Source: CAUZEO01 sp963578625 (GTDB taxonomy: Bacteria; Verrucomicrobiota; Kiritimatiellia; SLOV01). From it: DNA of 61,620 bases. The notes below the pieces were generated by a model. The model was not told the DNA's origin and made no database searches. It worked only from the letters and a program-made list of their open reading frames with translations. Positions 17,167 through 25,625 of the stretch are shown piece by piece. Both the position numbers and the translations under genes were made by a program. Positions within the stretch are counted from its first letter, which is position 1, and the number at the start of each line of letters is the position of its first letter. The DNA is taken from positions 1-61,620 of the forward strand of contig CAUZEO010000003.1 of NCBI GenBank assembly GCA_963578625.1, in the 5' to 3' direction.

Positions 17167-18021
17167 ATGCACGCCAATCATCAATCAGGCCGGGGCTTTA
17201 CGCTCATCGAACTGCTGGTGGTCATCGCGATTATCGCCGTTCTGGCAGCGCTTCTGTTCCCTGCAGTTCGGGAGGCGGTGGAGCGCGGTCGCCAAGCGCT
17301 CTGCATGAGCAACCAACGGCAGATCCTCATCGCACTCCGATCCTACAGCAACGACCACGACACGGGTATCCCATACGACGCGCTGCGGAAAGACGGCGGC
17401 CCTGGCGGCAACGGCAGCGTCCTGTTCAAGTTCTCGTGGTGGACCTCGTTGGGCATGCTCTACGCCGGCGGAGCCATCCAGCAGGCACAGGCCGACGCAG
17501 AGGCCTCCGGCCCGGGCACCGGAGGGTACACCGGGGGCAATCACGACGTCTTTTATTGTCCCAGCGCCCGGTGGGCCGGCGGGTTGGACCAGTGGAGTCC
17601 GACGATCAGCCGGCGCATGTACGGCACCGACTACTGGACCTACTGGCACGACCCGTCCAGCAACGTTCCAGGATGGGCCCTGCACAGCAGTTACGGGTAC
17701 CGTTACACCCACGATTCCCATTGGCCCAAGTTCGGAACCTCCAAGTCCAGTGCCTGGGGCGGCTACACCATGGATACGATCGATTCCATCGGGGATACCG
17801 CGATCATCAGCGACAGCTGGATCTGGTGGAACCCCTATTCCGGCACCTTTGCCGCGCACCAGGCCGTCGAAGGAGAACTCGAGACGGTCTTCCAGGTGGG
17901 ATTCACCGACGGCCACGTCATTCGCGCCAACATCGCGGACCAGCTCCACCCGTGGGTCAAGAACGGACTCGACTGGGCCCAATTCTGGTACCGGGACGAA
18001 GCCTGGCAGCTGTTCGAGTAA
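17167..18021 (+). CDS. Pseudopilin-type protein
   Basis: 284 residues. A prepilin leader and hydrophobic helix are obvious (GRGFTLIELLVVIAIIAVLA), with the Gly-Phe cleavage site. The body is rich in Trp and Tyr and ends in a distinctive block: SDSWIWWNPYSGTF, GFTDGHVIRANI and AQFWYRDEAWQLFE. It has a TDGH element reminiscent of, but not identical to, the H-X9-DG motif. The last ~85 residues are closely matched by the chimeric ORF at 19588-20010. The protein is probably inner-membrane anchored and surface or periplasm exposed; the function is unknown. It ends 10 bp from the convergent PhyH gene. Confidence 0.85.
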   Translation: MHANHQSGRGFTLIELLVVIAIIAVLAALLFPAVREAVERGRQALCMSNQRQILIALRSYSNDHDTGIPYDALRKDGGPGGNGSVLFKFSWWTSLGMLYAGGAIQQAQADAEASGPGTGGYTGGNHDVFYCPSARWAGGLDQWSPTISRRMYGTDYWTYWHDPSSNVPGWALHSSYGYRYTHDSHWPKFGTSKSSAWGGYTMDTIDSIGDTAIISDSWIWWNPYSGTFAAHQAVEGELETVFQVGFTDGHVIRANIADQLHPWVKNGLDWAQFWYRDEAWQLFE

Positions 18022-18031
18022 CCCCGACAGC

Positions 18032-18901
18032 TCACGAAGGCACGACAACCTGCTTCCTCTCAAACGCTTCCTTGGACAACTTCACCCGGACAAATTCGGC
18101 CGCATCATCCCCGTCGTAGGATGGCTTCATCGCGGCAAGCTGGTCATCCAGCTCCACGCTCCACCCCCTCTCGTAACCGGACGTACCCAGGATATAGCCC
18201 TGAATCGGCCCCGGCAGGGCGCTGAAGTCGGGATGATACCAGAGCGTGATCACCGTGCGCCGCTGATCGTTGTCGTTCGCATGTGCCGCGTGAAGAAGCC
18301 GCGCGTCCCCCATGACCAGGTCGCCCGCCCTCACCGGCACCTCGACCTCGTCGTCGCGGTCCTGGTATTCCGGAAGCGTGAGATCCTCTCCGGTCAAAAA
18401 TCCGCCGGTATGGGCGGGGGACAGCTCGTCATGAAGCGGATTGTGCTCGATGTGCGATCGGGGAAGGACCCGGAGGCAGCCGTTTTCCCGGTTGGTGTCG
18501 ACCAGGTAGTACATCAGGAAGATCTGGGGAGGAACCTTCTCGAAACTGAACGGATGCGACCATGCCGCCCAGTCGAAATGCCAGAACAACCGGGGACTGT
18601 GCGGCGGCTTGCTGATCACGAACCCGGAGGAAAACCGGATATCGGAAAATCCCATCTTCTCCAGAACACCGAGAGCCGGCGGATAGGTGACGAGCCGGGC
18701 GAAGATCTCGTCGTCCTTTACTGGAATCATGCTTCCGGTCGTCACGTTCGCCCGCGCATGTTCCTCGCTCATCTCCGCCGTCTTGCGATCGGTGAACCGG
18801 CGCAACTCATCCAGAAATCCCGCGTCGAGCACATTTCCAACAACGCAGAATCCGTCCTCGATCAACTCCTCCCGCTTTGCCTTGAATTCCGTTGCCGTCA
18901 T
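18032..18901 (-). CDS. Phytanoyl-CoA dioxygenase (PhyH)-like protein
   Basis: 289 residues. Iron ligands H108 and D110 occur in LFWHFDWAAW, the distal His in LLHAAHAND (H204 or H207), and the 2-oxoglutarate Arg in DQRRTVITL. The layout (short N-terminal helix, GDLVMGDARLLH) is that of cytoplasmic sugar-cluster PhyH proteins. Its ATG overlaps the stop of the upstream Uma2 gene as ATGA, so the two are translationally coupled. It is not especially close to the other PhyH proteins in the window, which suggests several separate specificities. Substrate unknown. Confidence 0.88.
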   Translation of the reverse strand: MTATEFKAKREELIEDGFCVVGNVLDAGFLDELRRFTDRKTAEMSEEHARANVTTGSMIPVKDDEIFARLVTYPPALGVLEKMGFSDIRFSSGFVISKPPHSPRLFWHFDWAAWSHPFSFEKVPPQIFLMYYLVDTNRENGCLRVLPRSHIEHNPLHDELSPAHTGGFLTGEDLTLPEYQDRDDEVEVPVRAGDLVMGDARLLHAAHANDNDQRRTVITLWYHPDFSALPGPIQGYILGTSGYERGWSVELDDQLAAMKPSYDGDDAAEFVRVKLSKEAFERKQVVVPS

Positions 18902-19521
18902 GTCGAAGAGGCGTACGCAGGAGGCCGGCCTTCCCTGACCAGCGGGATCTGCTCACCCGGATCCACCGGGAAATTGAATACATCCGCCAAGGCGATTTCC
19001 CGATCGGGGAATGTCGGACTCCGGAGAGCATCCTCCTTGGCATACGTGCGATTGAGCCGATACGAATCGCCGTCGAGCAGGAACACCTCGATTGCGGAGG
19101 GAGAGGGCGTGACAAGCCAAACCTCTCCAACCCCGTAACGCGCATACAACTCCAGCTTTCGACCTCGATCGTGCAGCGCCGTAGATGGCAAGAGGACTTC
19201 AACAATCAGTGAGGGCGCTCCCTCAATATGGGTACTCCTGATTTGCTTCGGATCGCACACCACCAGAAGATCCGGCTGCACGACGTCCTTATCAGACAAT
19301 TTCAGATCGATGGGTGAAATAAGAGGTATGCAGGTTTTCTCTTCGAAATGCTCGAAGGTCCGTCGATACAGGTTGCCGACGACCTGCTGATGCCGGGGTG
19401 TCGGCGCGGGAGTCATTGCGAACGCCTCACCGCCCACGATCTCCCAGCGCTGATCGTCGTTCCAACGACAATAGTCGGTCCACGTATATCGCGAACTATC
19501 GGGTTTCCGTAAGCCTACCAT
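18898..19521 (-). CDS. Uma2-family endonuclease-like protein
   Basis: 207 residues, the usual Uma2 (DUF820) length. The PD-(D/E)XK-like core is visible: VVQPDLLVVCDP with the catalytic Asp, SLIVEVL with Glu, and KLELYARYGVGEVWLV with Lys and the characteristic terminal strand. The N-terminus YTWTDYCRWNDDQRWEIVGGEAF is typical of the family. Uma2 proteins occur in many copies in Planctomycetes, Cyanobacteria and relatives, and their biological role is poorly known. A wrecked paralogue lies at 11690-12205. It overlaps the downstream PhyH start by 4 bp. Confidence 0.88.
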   Translation of the reverse strand: MVGLRKPDSSRYTWTDYCRWNDDQRWEIVGGEAFAMTPAPTPRHQQVVGNLYRRTFEHFEEKTCIPLISPIDLKLSDKDVVQPDLLVVCDPKQIRSTHIEGAPSLIVEVLLPSTALHDRGRKLELYARYGVGEVWLVTPSPSAIEVFLLDGDSYRLNRTYAKEDALRSPTFPDREIALADVFNFPVDPGEQIPLVREGRPPAYASST

Positions 19522-19587
19522 GTCTGCATCCTTGCAGTTACTTTAGCATCCTGCAACCATTTGAGGAAGCAAGAAAGGATAATGATC

Positions 19588-20010
19588 ATGCCGTCCAGAT
19601 CTCGCCCCAGTCTCATTTTTGACAAGGATGACATCGCCCGTATTCGTAACAACATCGAAACGTACGACTGGGCGCGGACGCTTTTTGAGGAGGTCAAGGG
19701 CGCCGTTGATGGAGGGGCGGATTTCGGAACCCAGCCAACCGCATGGAGCGGCTACACCCTGCGGCAACTCGGTACCATTGGGGACACCGCTATCATCGGT
19801 GACAGCTGGATCTGGTGGAACCCGTTTTTTGGAACCTACGCCGCCCATCAGACCATGGAGGGCGAGCCCCGCGCGGTATTCCAGGTCGGGTTCACCGATG
19901 GCCATGTCACGCGATCCAACAACGGCCACGAGGTCCATCGCCTAGTGAAAAACGGAACCGAGTACGCCCAATTCTGGTACCGGGACGAAGCCTGGCGACT
20001 CTTCGAGTAG
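19588..20010 (+). CDS. Chimeric ORF: heparinase-like N-terminus joined to pseudopilin-like C-terminus
   Basis: 140 residues from ATG 19588, which has AAAGGA eight bases upstream (TTG 19561 and ATG 19582 are alternatives). Residues 1-50 match the start of the heparinase-like protein at 21593 (IFDKDDIARIR; DWARTLFEEVKG), including a 73-bp stretch identical at DNA level. From about residue 51 it switches to the C-terminal block of the pseudopilin at 17167 (SWIWWNPFFGTYAAHQ; GFTDGHV; AQFWYRDEAWRLFE). It lacks both the pilin leader and the lyase catalytic region. The second half is diverged from the 17167 gene, so its donor was another pseudopilin paralogue. Most likely a recombination product and non-functional, though the frame is intact with a plausible ribosome-binding site. 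Confidence 0.8.
   Translation: MPSRSRPSLIFDKDDIARIRNNIETYDWARTLFEEVKGAVDGGADFGTQPTAWSGYTLRQLGTIGDTAIIGDSWIWWNPFFGTYAAHQTMEGEPRAVFQVGFTDGHVTRSNNGHEVHRLVKNGTEYAQFWYRDEAWRLFE
19663..19735. repeat. 73-bp exact repeat, copy 1
   Basis: Identical over 73 bp to 21668-21740. It lies in the chimeric ORF, and its right edge coincides with the switch from heparinase-like to pseudopilin-like sequence. Sequence upstream of the repeat is homologous but diverged between the copies, as expected of a recent conversion or recombination tract. Confidence 0.95.
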
Positions 20011-20078
20011 GGATTGAAAAACGTTTTCATCATCCTTCAGGGAATTGATCCGCATGCGTCATATCGAAGAGGGCAATC

Positions 20079-21353
20079 ATGAAAAACATACGGACTAACA
20101 AAAAGCCTTGCCTGGTGGCGTTGGTCTTCCTCATGGGGGGGAGCATTCCACTGCTTGCATTGGAAGGAACCGAAGCCGTCACGGCCGCACGGGCAGTCTA
20201 CGGCGGGAATGAAAATTTCGAGGGCGGAAAAATCATCGGCCATTACGACGGCCGAGACCTGAACGACGAACTCTTTACCCTGCGAGGAATGGCGGTCGAC
20301 TACCAACAGAAAAATACCGGGCCGTTTGTCGTCCGCATCGAGGGCGGAAAGGGAAAGGGATCCGTCATGGCGGACGAACGGATAACCTTCGGGAACTATC
20401 CGAGCATCCTGCTGAACTTCACAGACAGGGAACGCGAGACCTCTATCCTCACGTGGAAAAGGACCCCGATACTTGAGCCCAACCGGATATACGAGGTGCG
20501 CGCAATGGTGCGGGCTCGGAACATCAAGCTCACCCAGAATTTTTTTTACCTGGAGTTCCGAGACGGAAGCAAGAAGAAGAATTTCGGAACCCGGTTGATC
20601 ACTTGGGAGAATGCCGGCGCATTCCATATGGCGCGCATCTATATTCACTCCTTCCCGGATGCCGGGAAGAGCGAAGCGATTAAGTTCCGCGCGAAAGGTC
20701 GACCGGTGAGTGACGGGTTGGTCCTCGGCCCATCGCAAATCTGGATCAGTTCGATCACCATCATTGATCACGGAAAAACCCTGGAACTGACCCCCGAAAC
20801 CATGATCGACGACTTCGACGGGCCAGGGATCAGACGGTGGTGGTACAATGTCAACCCGATGGATTGGTCGGCAAAATACAGGGACTTCGAGAAACTGAGA
20901 GCTGCTATCGTGGAAGACGGCGAGCGCAAGTGCATCCGCCTGCAAGGCACCTGGGGACAGTTGATGCGTCCCTTCAGGGAATCGATTACCAATGTCGATG
21001 TCACCTTTGACTTCAAGGAGGTCGGACGCAAACCCAGCCAAAAAACCGGCCGACTTCTCGTCCTGTGCAATAAAGATTGGCAACAACTGGGACTGGGCTC
21101 GTTCTGGGCATCCACGTCACACTTCTGCCATTTTTACAGGGGCGAATTTGGCCCAACAAGCATCATGCTAGACGCGGAGTGGCATACGGGAACATTCTCA
21201 GTGCGTCCCGGCGGAACGACCATCTACCTCGACGGAGTTGAGGTAGCCAGGAAGAAAGAGTTCACCTCATTCCTGAGGGTAGAACTCGGCGAAACGCAGT
21301 GGCATGGAGGCGAATACTATTTCGATAACTTCAAGATTACCAAGGCTGAATAG
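20079..21353 (+). CDS. Secreted jelly-roll-like protein, paralogue A
   Basis: 424 residues with a signal peptide (NKKPCLVALVFLMGGSIPLLA). Two beta-rich, carbohydrate-binding-like halves follow: about 40-240 (RIYEVRAMVRARNIKL; DGLVLGPSQIWISSI) and 250-424, ending with the LamG-like elements IYLDGVEVARKK and ELGETQWHGGEYYFDNF. The same two-part plan occurs at 31023-32366 and 43290-44504, so this is a three-member family in the window; this copy is the most diverged. A ribosome-binding site GAGGG precedes the ATG. No catalytic motif was identified, so it may be a surface glycan-binding protein. It lies between the chimeric ORF and the heparinase-like lyase. Confidence 0.75.
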   Translation: MKNIRTNKKPCLVALVFLMGGSIPLLALEGTEAVTAARAVYGGNENFEGGKIIGHYDGRDLNDELFTLRGMAVDYQQKNTGPFVVRIEGGKGKGSVMADERITFGNYPSILLNFTDRERETSILTWKRTPILEPNRIYEVRAMVRARNIKLTQNFFYLEFRDGSKKKNFGTRLITWENAGAFHMARIYIHSFPDAGKSEAIKFRAKGRPVSDGLVLGPSQIWISSITIIDHGKTLELTPETMIDDFDGPGIRRWWYNVNPMDWSAKYRDFEKLRAAIVEDGERKCIRLQGTWGQLMRPFRESITNVDVTFDFKEVGRKPSQKTGRLLVLCNKDWQQLGLGSFWASTSHFCHFYRGEFGPTSIMLDAEWHTGTFSVRPGGTTIYLDGVEVARKKEFTSFLRVELGETQWHGGEYYFDNFKITKAE

Positions 21354-21505
21354 AACGCTCTTTCGCGGGAAGCAGGGATGAGCCGGAAGTGATAGCACTT
21401 GGTGAAGGGGCTTCTCCGCCAAAACCTTACTTGCCCCGCAACAGCCCCTCCCGGAAGGGAAGATACGGAATGGATTCCATCCCCTGCATGGATGAAAATC
21501 GTCGC

Positions 21506-21534
21506 TTGCAATGCAATCAGCCAGGCTCCATAAT
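21506..21534 (+). promoter_or_regulatory. Putative sigma-70-type promoter of the heparinase-like gene
   Basis: TTGCAA (21506-21511) and CATAAT (21529-21534) are separated by 17 bp. They match four and five of the six consensus positions and sit 58 bp upstream of the ATG at 21593. The 239-bp gap after the previous gene holds no other feature I can support. Confidence 0.45.
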
Positions 21535-21592
21535 CTGTTTACGTGCTGACAGACCCCCCAATTGCTCCAAGCGTTTGGCAAAGAACTGCGTC

Positions 21593-24082
21593 ATGACCAC
21601 GAATCAACACCCCAACCTGATCTTCGGGGCCGAGGATGTCGCCCGCATCAAGAAGAACATCGAGACTTACGACTGGGCGCGGACGCTTTTTGAGGAGGTC
21701 AAGGGCGCCGTTGATGGAGGGGCGGATTTCGGAACCCAGCACCCCGACTCTCCCCGGTACACCATGACCTATCCGGACTTCGACATCACGGTGGAGGACC
21801 CGGATCTCATGTGGACCGCCCAGCATGTACATATGCGGCGGTTCATGGAGTTTGCGATGGTCGCGGTGCTCACCGGCGAGGAGAAGTACAGCCACCGGAT
21901 GGTCCGGCTGTTGCCCGACATTGCCGAAGTACTGGCGCGCGGAAGCGATCCCAACAAGCAGGCACAGGTGGTCAACTGGACGACCGGTCAGGATGCGGCT
22001 GACGCGCTCATCGCGTACGATCTCCTGTACAACGATCCCTCCTGGACGGAGGCAGCCCGCGAAAAAGTGGAGGGACACTTCCAGTCCATCGGCAAGCAAA
22101 TCGAGGCAGAGCCGTCCTCATACCATCTCTGCAACACCAGCTTCTACTACCAGGTGTACCGGGTGCTCGCGGGATGCTTTTTCGACAATCGGGAGTGGAT
22201 CGACACCGGGCTGGATAACCCGGGCGGATTCAAGAGCCTCCTGACGACACCGTCGCGGCGGGGCGGAACATTCGACATGCGCTGGTACCTCTTCGGAGAC
22301 AGCGACTCCCCGCATCGCCGCCTCCAGCGGTTTCGCGGCGGAACAGTGGACGACGGGATCTGGAACGAGACCGGCAGCTACGGTCTGGATGCGGTGCTGA
22401 GCCAGATGTGCTTTATCGCCGAGGCCATGCTTCACTACGACGGCACCAACCTCTACGAATACGAGGCGCCGGGCGGCGGATGCCTGCGGAATGTTTTCCG
22501 CCGCGGGATGGAGCGGTCATTCAGCGACGGCCAGCCCATCCGGTTCGGCGCCAACGGCGAGGTCATGCAACGCTACGTGCCGGATGTGCCCGGCTCCGAC
22601 GGCACGGCGCTTCGGGTTCCCCTGCCCGGCGACAAGTGGGACCTCGCCTATCTGCGCTGCGGCGATCCCGAGTTCGCATGGGCGGCCTTGCAGGTTCCGG
22701 GGCGGCGCGGCTGCGCCAACAAATGGGGGTACTGCGCGTTGTGGCACGGCCTCGACGCCTCCGAAATGGAGGTACGGACTCCCGATATGCGAAGCATTAC
22801 CTTTCCGGGTTTCGGTGTCGCGGTGGTTCGCAGCACGGAAGGCCCCGAATTCTGGAACTCCGACACCCCCACCGTGGCCGTCCGATGGGGCGAGGCCATC
22901 TACCGCGCGCACCCCGATCAGTTCGGTTTTCAACTCCACGCCTTCGGCCGGGGCATCGAACCGGACATCAACTATCCCTGGGACTACGGGGTCCCCCAGG
23001 GCGGACGCAACCCGACGCCGTTCGGGTACTCCACCTACGCCCACAACTGCCTGGTAGTGGACCGGCGCAACTACAGCCAGGAGGCGGCAAATCTCGTGGT
23101 CGATGACCACGGGGAGCACGCCAAGGTGATCGGCCTGGCAAGCAGCAACGTGACGCAGAGCGATGCGGTGCAGAGCGTCGACCTCGCCCGGTGGCTGGTT
23201 CTGTGCAAGGAGTACCTGCTCGACGTCAGCTACATCGGCGATCTGCATCTCGAGCACACGTTCGACCTGTCCGTCCCCACCTTCGGCACCGACATCGAAA
23301 TCGACGGGGCACAGTGGGAAGACTACGACGTGGGCGCGGACATCGGCTACGGGAAGATCGACACCATCCACGATCTCGATGAAGACCTGGAAGCGGCGGT
23401 GATGCGGACATCACACCCCCCGCCGGCAATCGACAGCGATGAGAACGTGTGGCTCAAGGACGGCCGGCGCTGCAAGCTACGGGAACCGTTCACCGTGCGC
23501 TGCAAACACCCGGACGGCATCCACCTCGCCCTCCACTATGGAGGCTGGAGCGAATGCGAGATGATGACCGCGAAAGCGCCGCTGCGATGGCTTGCGCGGG
23601 AAGGCGTCGACAGCATTCCCGGCCGGTTCGGCCTGGTCATCAATCGAAAAGTGATTTCGCCGGACATCAGCGGCACCGGCACGATGGACTGCAGCATTTT
23701 CACCCACAGCGAGGACCACTGCCACTACTTCGTGGTTCACGAACCGTACCGGGAGCAGAACGGCACGAAGATCCGGGGCGTCCGCCGGCTGCCCCTGAAG
23801 GAGCGGACGGTGGAGATGTGGGACCCCAACGGGTATCCCATGGCAAAAGGCAACCACCGGTGGACCACGCCGCGCGTCGTGGAGGTCCAGGGCGAAGACT
23901 TCATCGACTACTTCATCTACATCGATCACTTCATCGCCCTGCGCGGCGGCGAACCCGGCCGCGTCATCCTCACCACCCCCGCCTTCCGCGTCGAGTTCAG
24001 CGGGCCGTATGTGTGGTTGCGATTGGTCGATGGCAAAATCTCAGCCACCCAAGGCAAGATCACCGAAGTGGATGTGATCTGA
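21593..24082 (+). CDS. Heparinase II/III-like polysaccharide lyase family protein
   Basis: 829 residues from ATG 21593; the frame extends upstream but without protein character. The N-terminus (HPNLIFGAEDVARI) and the helical region to about 380 fit an alpha-toroid domain. The central-to-C-terminal beta-rich region has the heparinase II/III-like element YRAHPDQFGFQLHAFG and THAHNCLVVD-like TYAHNCLVVDRRNY. Such lyases cleave uronic-acid-containing polysaccharides by beta-elimination. No signal peptide is evident, so it may act on imported oligosaccharide, or its export may be cryptic. Three damaged relatives lie in the window (19588-20010, 42627-43220, 51492-51851). It ends just before the 24111-24170 hairpin. 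Confidence 0.8.
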   Translation: MTTNQHPNLIFGAEDVARIKKNIETYDWARTLFEEVKGAVDGGADFGTQHPDSPRYTMTYPDFDITVEDPDLMWTAQHVHMRRFMEFAMVAVLTGEEKYSHRMVRLLPDIAEVLARGSDPNKQAQVVNWTTGQDAADALIAYDLLYNDPSWTEAAREKVEGHFQSIGKQIEAEPSSYHLCNTSFYYQVYRVLAGCFFDNREWIDTGLDNPGGFKSLLTTPSRRGGTFDMRWYLFGDSDSPHRRLQRFRGGTVDDGIWNETGSYGLDAVLSQMCFIAEAMLHYDGTNLYEYEAPGGGCLRNVFRRGMERSFSDGQPIRFGANGEVMQRYVPDVPGSDGTALRVPLPGDKWDLAYLRCGDPEFAWAALQVPGRRGCANKWGYCALWHGLDASEMEVRTPDMRSITFPGFGVAVVRSTEGPEFWNSDTPTVAVRWGEAIYRAHPDQFGFQLHAFGRGIEPDINYPWDYGVPQGGRNPTPFGYSTYAHNCLVVDRRNYSQEAANLVVDDHGEHAKVIGLASSNVTQSDAVQSVDLARWLVLCKEYLLDVSYIGDLHLEHTFDLSVPTFGTDIEIDGAQWEDYDVGADIGYGKIDTIHDLDEDLEAAVMRTSHPPPAIDSDENVWLKDGRRCKLREPFTVRCKHPDGIHLALHYGGWSECEMMTAKAPLRWLAREGVDSIPGRFGLVINRKVISPDISGTGTMDCSIFTHSEDHCHYFVVHEPYREQNGTKIRGVRRLPLKERTVEMWDPNGYPMAKGNHRWTTPRVVEVQGEDFIDYFIYIDHFIALRGGEPGRVILTTPAFRVEFSGPYVWLRLVDGKISATQGKITEVDVI
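21668..21740. repeat. 73-bp exact repeat, copy 2
   Basis: Second copy of the 19663-19735 repeat, here in its natural context inside the full-length heparinase-like gene (residues about 26-49). Confidence 0.95.
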
Positions 24083-24110
24083 GAGAATCATGCATCTATC
24101 CTGGACTCAT

Positions 24111-24170
24111 CCATAAATCCCATACTTCCTATGACTCCCATGGGACCTATGGGAAGTATGGGATTTATGG
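24111..24170. terminator. Bidirectional terminator-like hairpin or intergenic palindrome
   Basis: Perfect 19-bp inverted arms (CCATAAATCCCATACTTCC at 24111-24129 and its complement at 24152-24170) enclose a 22-base loop that contains further CCCATGGG-type palindromes. It fills the gap between the convergent heparinase-like gene (ends 24082) and 3-hydroxyacyl-CoA dehydrogenase gene (ends 24179). It has no T-tract. The ATGGGA-type words recall dispersed intergenic repeats of PVC genomes, so it may be a mobile palindromic repeat acting as terminator. Confidence 0.75.
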
Positions 24171-24178
24171 TACCGTTG

Positions 24179-25138
24179 TCAGGACTCGCGCTCTTCCTTC
24201 AGCGTCCGCAAAACAGCCATGTACATCCGGTTTCGCTCTTCGATGCCCTGTTCGACGTCCCCCTCCGCGTAATCGTAGAGCCCCTTCCCCGCCTTCGCGC
24301 CGTAGTGGCCGTTCCGGACCAGCTCCTGCACCGACGGCGGGAACTCCACGTCATCGGCCAGATCCGGAGCCAGTACCTTCATGACTTCGTCGTTCGTATC
24401 CAACCCCGCGTAATCGAGGACGGCAAGCGGCCCCAGCGCCGCAAGCCGGATTCCGACGCTCTCTCGGATCGCGAGATCGATCTGCTCCGTCGTCGCGATT
24501 CCCTGTTCCCGCATCGACAACAGCTCCCGATACATGGCCATCTGCACGCGATTGACGAGAAAGCCGGGAATCTCCTTCTTCAGCGGAACCGCGAGCTTGC
24601 CGGCTCCCTCCAGGAGTTGAACCGTCCGGTCCACCGTTTCCTGCGCCGTTTTTTCCCCCGGCACGACTTCCACCAGCGGAATAATGTGCGGCGGATTAAA
24701 CCAATGTGTATTCAACGCCCGTTCCGGATGCTTCATGCGAATCGACATCTGCGACATTGGGTAACTGGACGTGTTGCTCGCGACAACGCATTCCGTCGAA
24801 ATCGACGCCTCGATGCGTTCAAACACCGTCTGCTTCAGCACCAGATTCTCGCGAATCACCTCGGTCAAAAAGTCCGCATCCTGTAACGCGTCCTCTTCCG
24901 AATCGCAAACGGTGATCCGCTCCAGCGTGCCGGCGACATCCCCCGCGTCGAACAGACCCGCCGCGACCATCTTCTCCAGGTTGGATCGGACTCTCGGCAA
25001 GGTAGTCGCCCTGGCCTCCGCCACATCGTCGTATCCGCAAACCCGGCAGCCCGCCGCGGCAAAGATCTGGGCAATCCCGTGCCCCATGGTGCCGAGACCA
25101 AGGACCGCAACGTTTCGAATGGAATCGGGATCCGCCAT
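24179..25138 (-). CDS. 3-hydroxyacyl-CoA dehydrogenase family protein
   Basis: 319 residues, typical for the stand-alone enzyme. The N-terminal NAD-binding Rossmann fold shows GLGTMGHGIA, followed by NTSSYPMSQM and HWFNPPHIIPLVEVV around the catalytic His. The C-terminal dimerisation domain starts near GFLVNRVQMAMYREL and ends with GAKAGKGLYDY. It oxidises a 3-hydroxyacyl (or related hydroxy-acid) substrate with NAD. Several family members act on sugar acids such as L-gulonate, so in this glycan cluster the substrate may not be a fatty acyl-CoA. It starts 7 bp after the MaoC-like gene and is the last gene of the leftward cluster. Confidence 0.85.
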   Translation of the reverse strand: MADPDSIRNVAVLGLGTMGHGIAQIFAAAGCRVCGYDDVAEARATTLPRVRSNLEKMVAAGLFDAGDVAGTLERITVCDSEEDALQDADFLTEVIRENLVLKQTVFERIEASISTECVVASNTSSYPMSQMSIRMKHPERALNTHWFNPPHIIPLVEVVPGEKTAQETVDRTVQLLEGAGKLAVPLKKEIPGFLVNRVQMAMYRELLSMREQGIATTEQIDLAIRESVGIRLAALGPLAVLDYAGLDTNDEVMKVLAPDLADDVEFPPSVQELVRNGHYGAKAGKGLYDYAEGDVEQGIEERNRMYMAVLRTLKEERES

Positions 25139-25145
25139 GAATCGA

Positions 25146-25592
25146 CTACGCCGGGGTTTTCCGGCTGGCCAACAGGAGGTGTTCGCAGGCCATCACGACC
25201 TCATCCTTCTGATTGAACACCTCGACCTGCTCCACCACCGTTCCGAGCTCCGGTTTCTTGAAATCCCGCTTGTCGCTGATGGTCACCTTGCACCGGATGG
25301 TGTCCCCGATGTAGACCGGTTTGATGAATCGCAACCGGTCATAGCCGTACGTGAATGCCTCGGGATTGATCTCCCCCGCCGTCATGCCGATCGCGACGCT
25401 GAAGATCAGCGTTCCGTGCGCGATCCGGGCGCCGAACGGCTGCGTTTTGCACCACTCGGCATCCATGTGATGCGGATAGAAGTCCCCGGCCTGCCCCGCG
25501 TGAATCACGATGTCCGTTTCCGTGATCGTGCGGCCGATCGTTTCGCGTTCGTGACCGAGTTCGTAGTCTTCGAAAAGTTGGGATTTGAACAT
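25146..25592 (-). CDS. MaoC-like (R)-hydratase family protein
   Basis: 148 residues from ATG 25592 with an AAGGAAA ribosome-binding site; a longer start at 25625 is less likely. It has a single hot-dog domain with the hydratase-2-like motif AGDFYPHHMD (Asp and His in catalytic positions) and GTLIFSVAIG. Family members hydrate or dehydrate enoyl-CoA or similar thioesters. It is paired with the downstream 3-hydroxyacyl-CoA dehydrogenase (7-bp gap), so the two may act in sequence on the same intermediate. Which acyl or sugar-acid intermediate is unknown. Confidence 0.83.
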   Translation of the reverse strand: MFKSQLFEDYELGHERETIGRTITETDIVIHAGQAGDFYPHHMDAEWCKTQPFGARIAHGTLIFSVAIGMTAGEINPEAFTYGYDRLRFIKPVYIGDTIRCKVTISDKRDFKKPELGTVVEQVEVFNQKDEVVMACEHLLLASRKTPA

Positions 25593-25625
25593 GGCTATTG
25601 TTTCCTTTTCTGAATGCCGGATCAC

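Noticed and set aside
17167..18021. Assigning the second pseudopilin to the H-X9-DG group
   Set aside because: It has TDGH near the C-terminus but no His exactly nine residues before the DG, so only the prepilin leader is claimed.
18892..19212. 106-codon plus-strand frame inside the Uma2 gene
   Set aside because: Antisense to an intact Uma2 protein with all family motifs.
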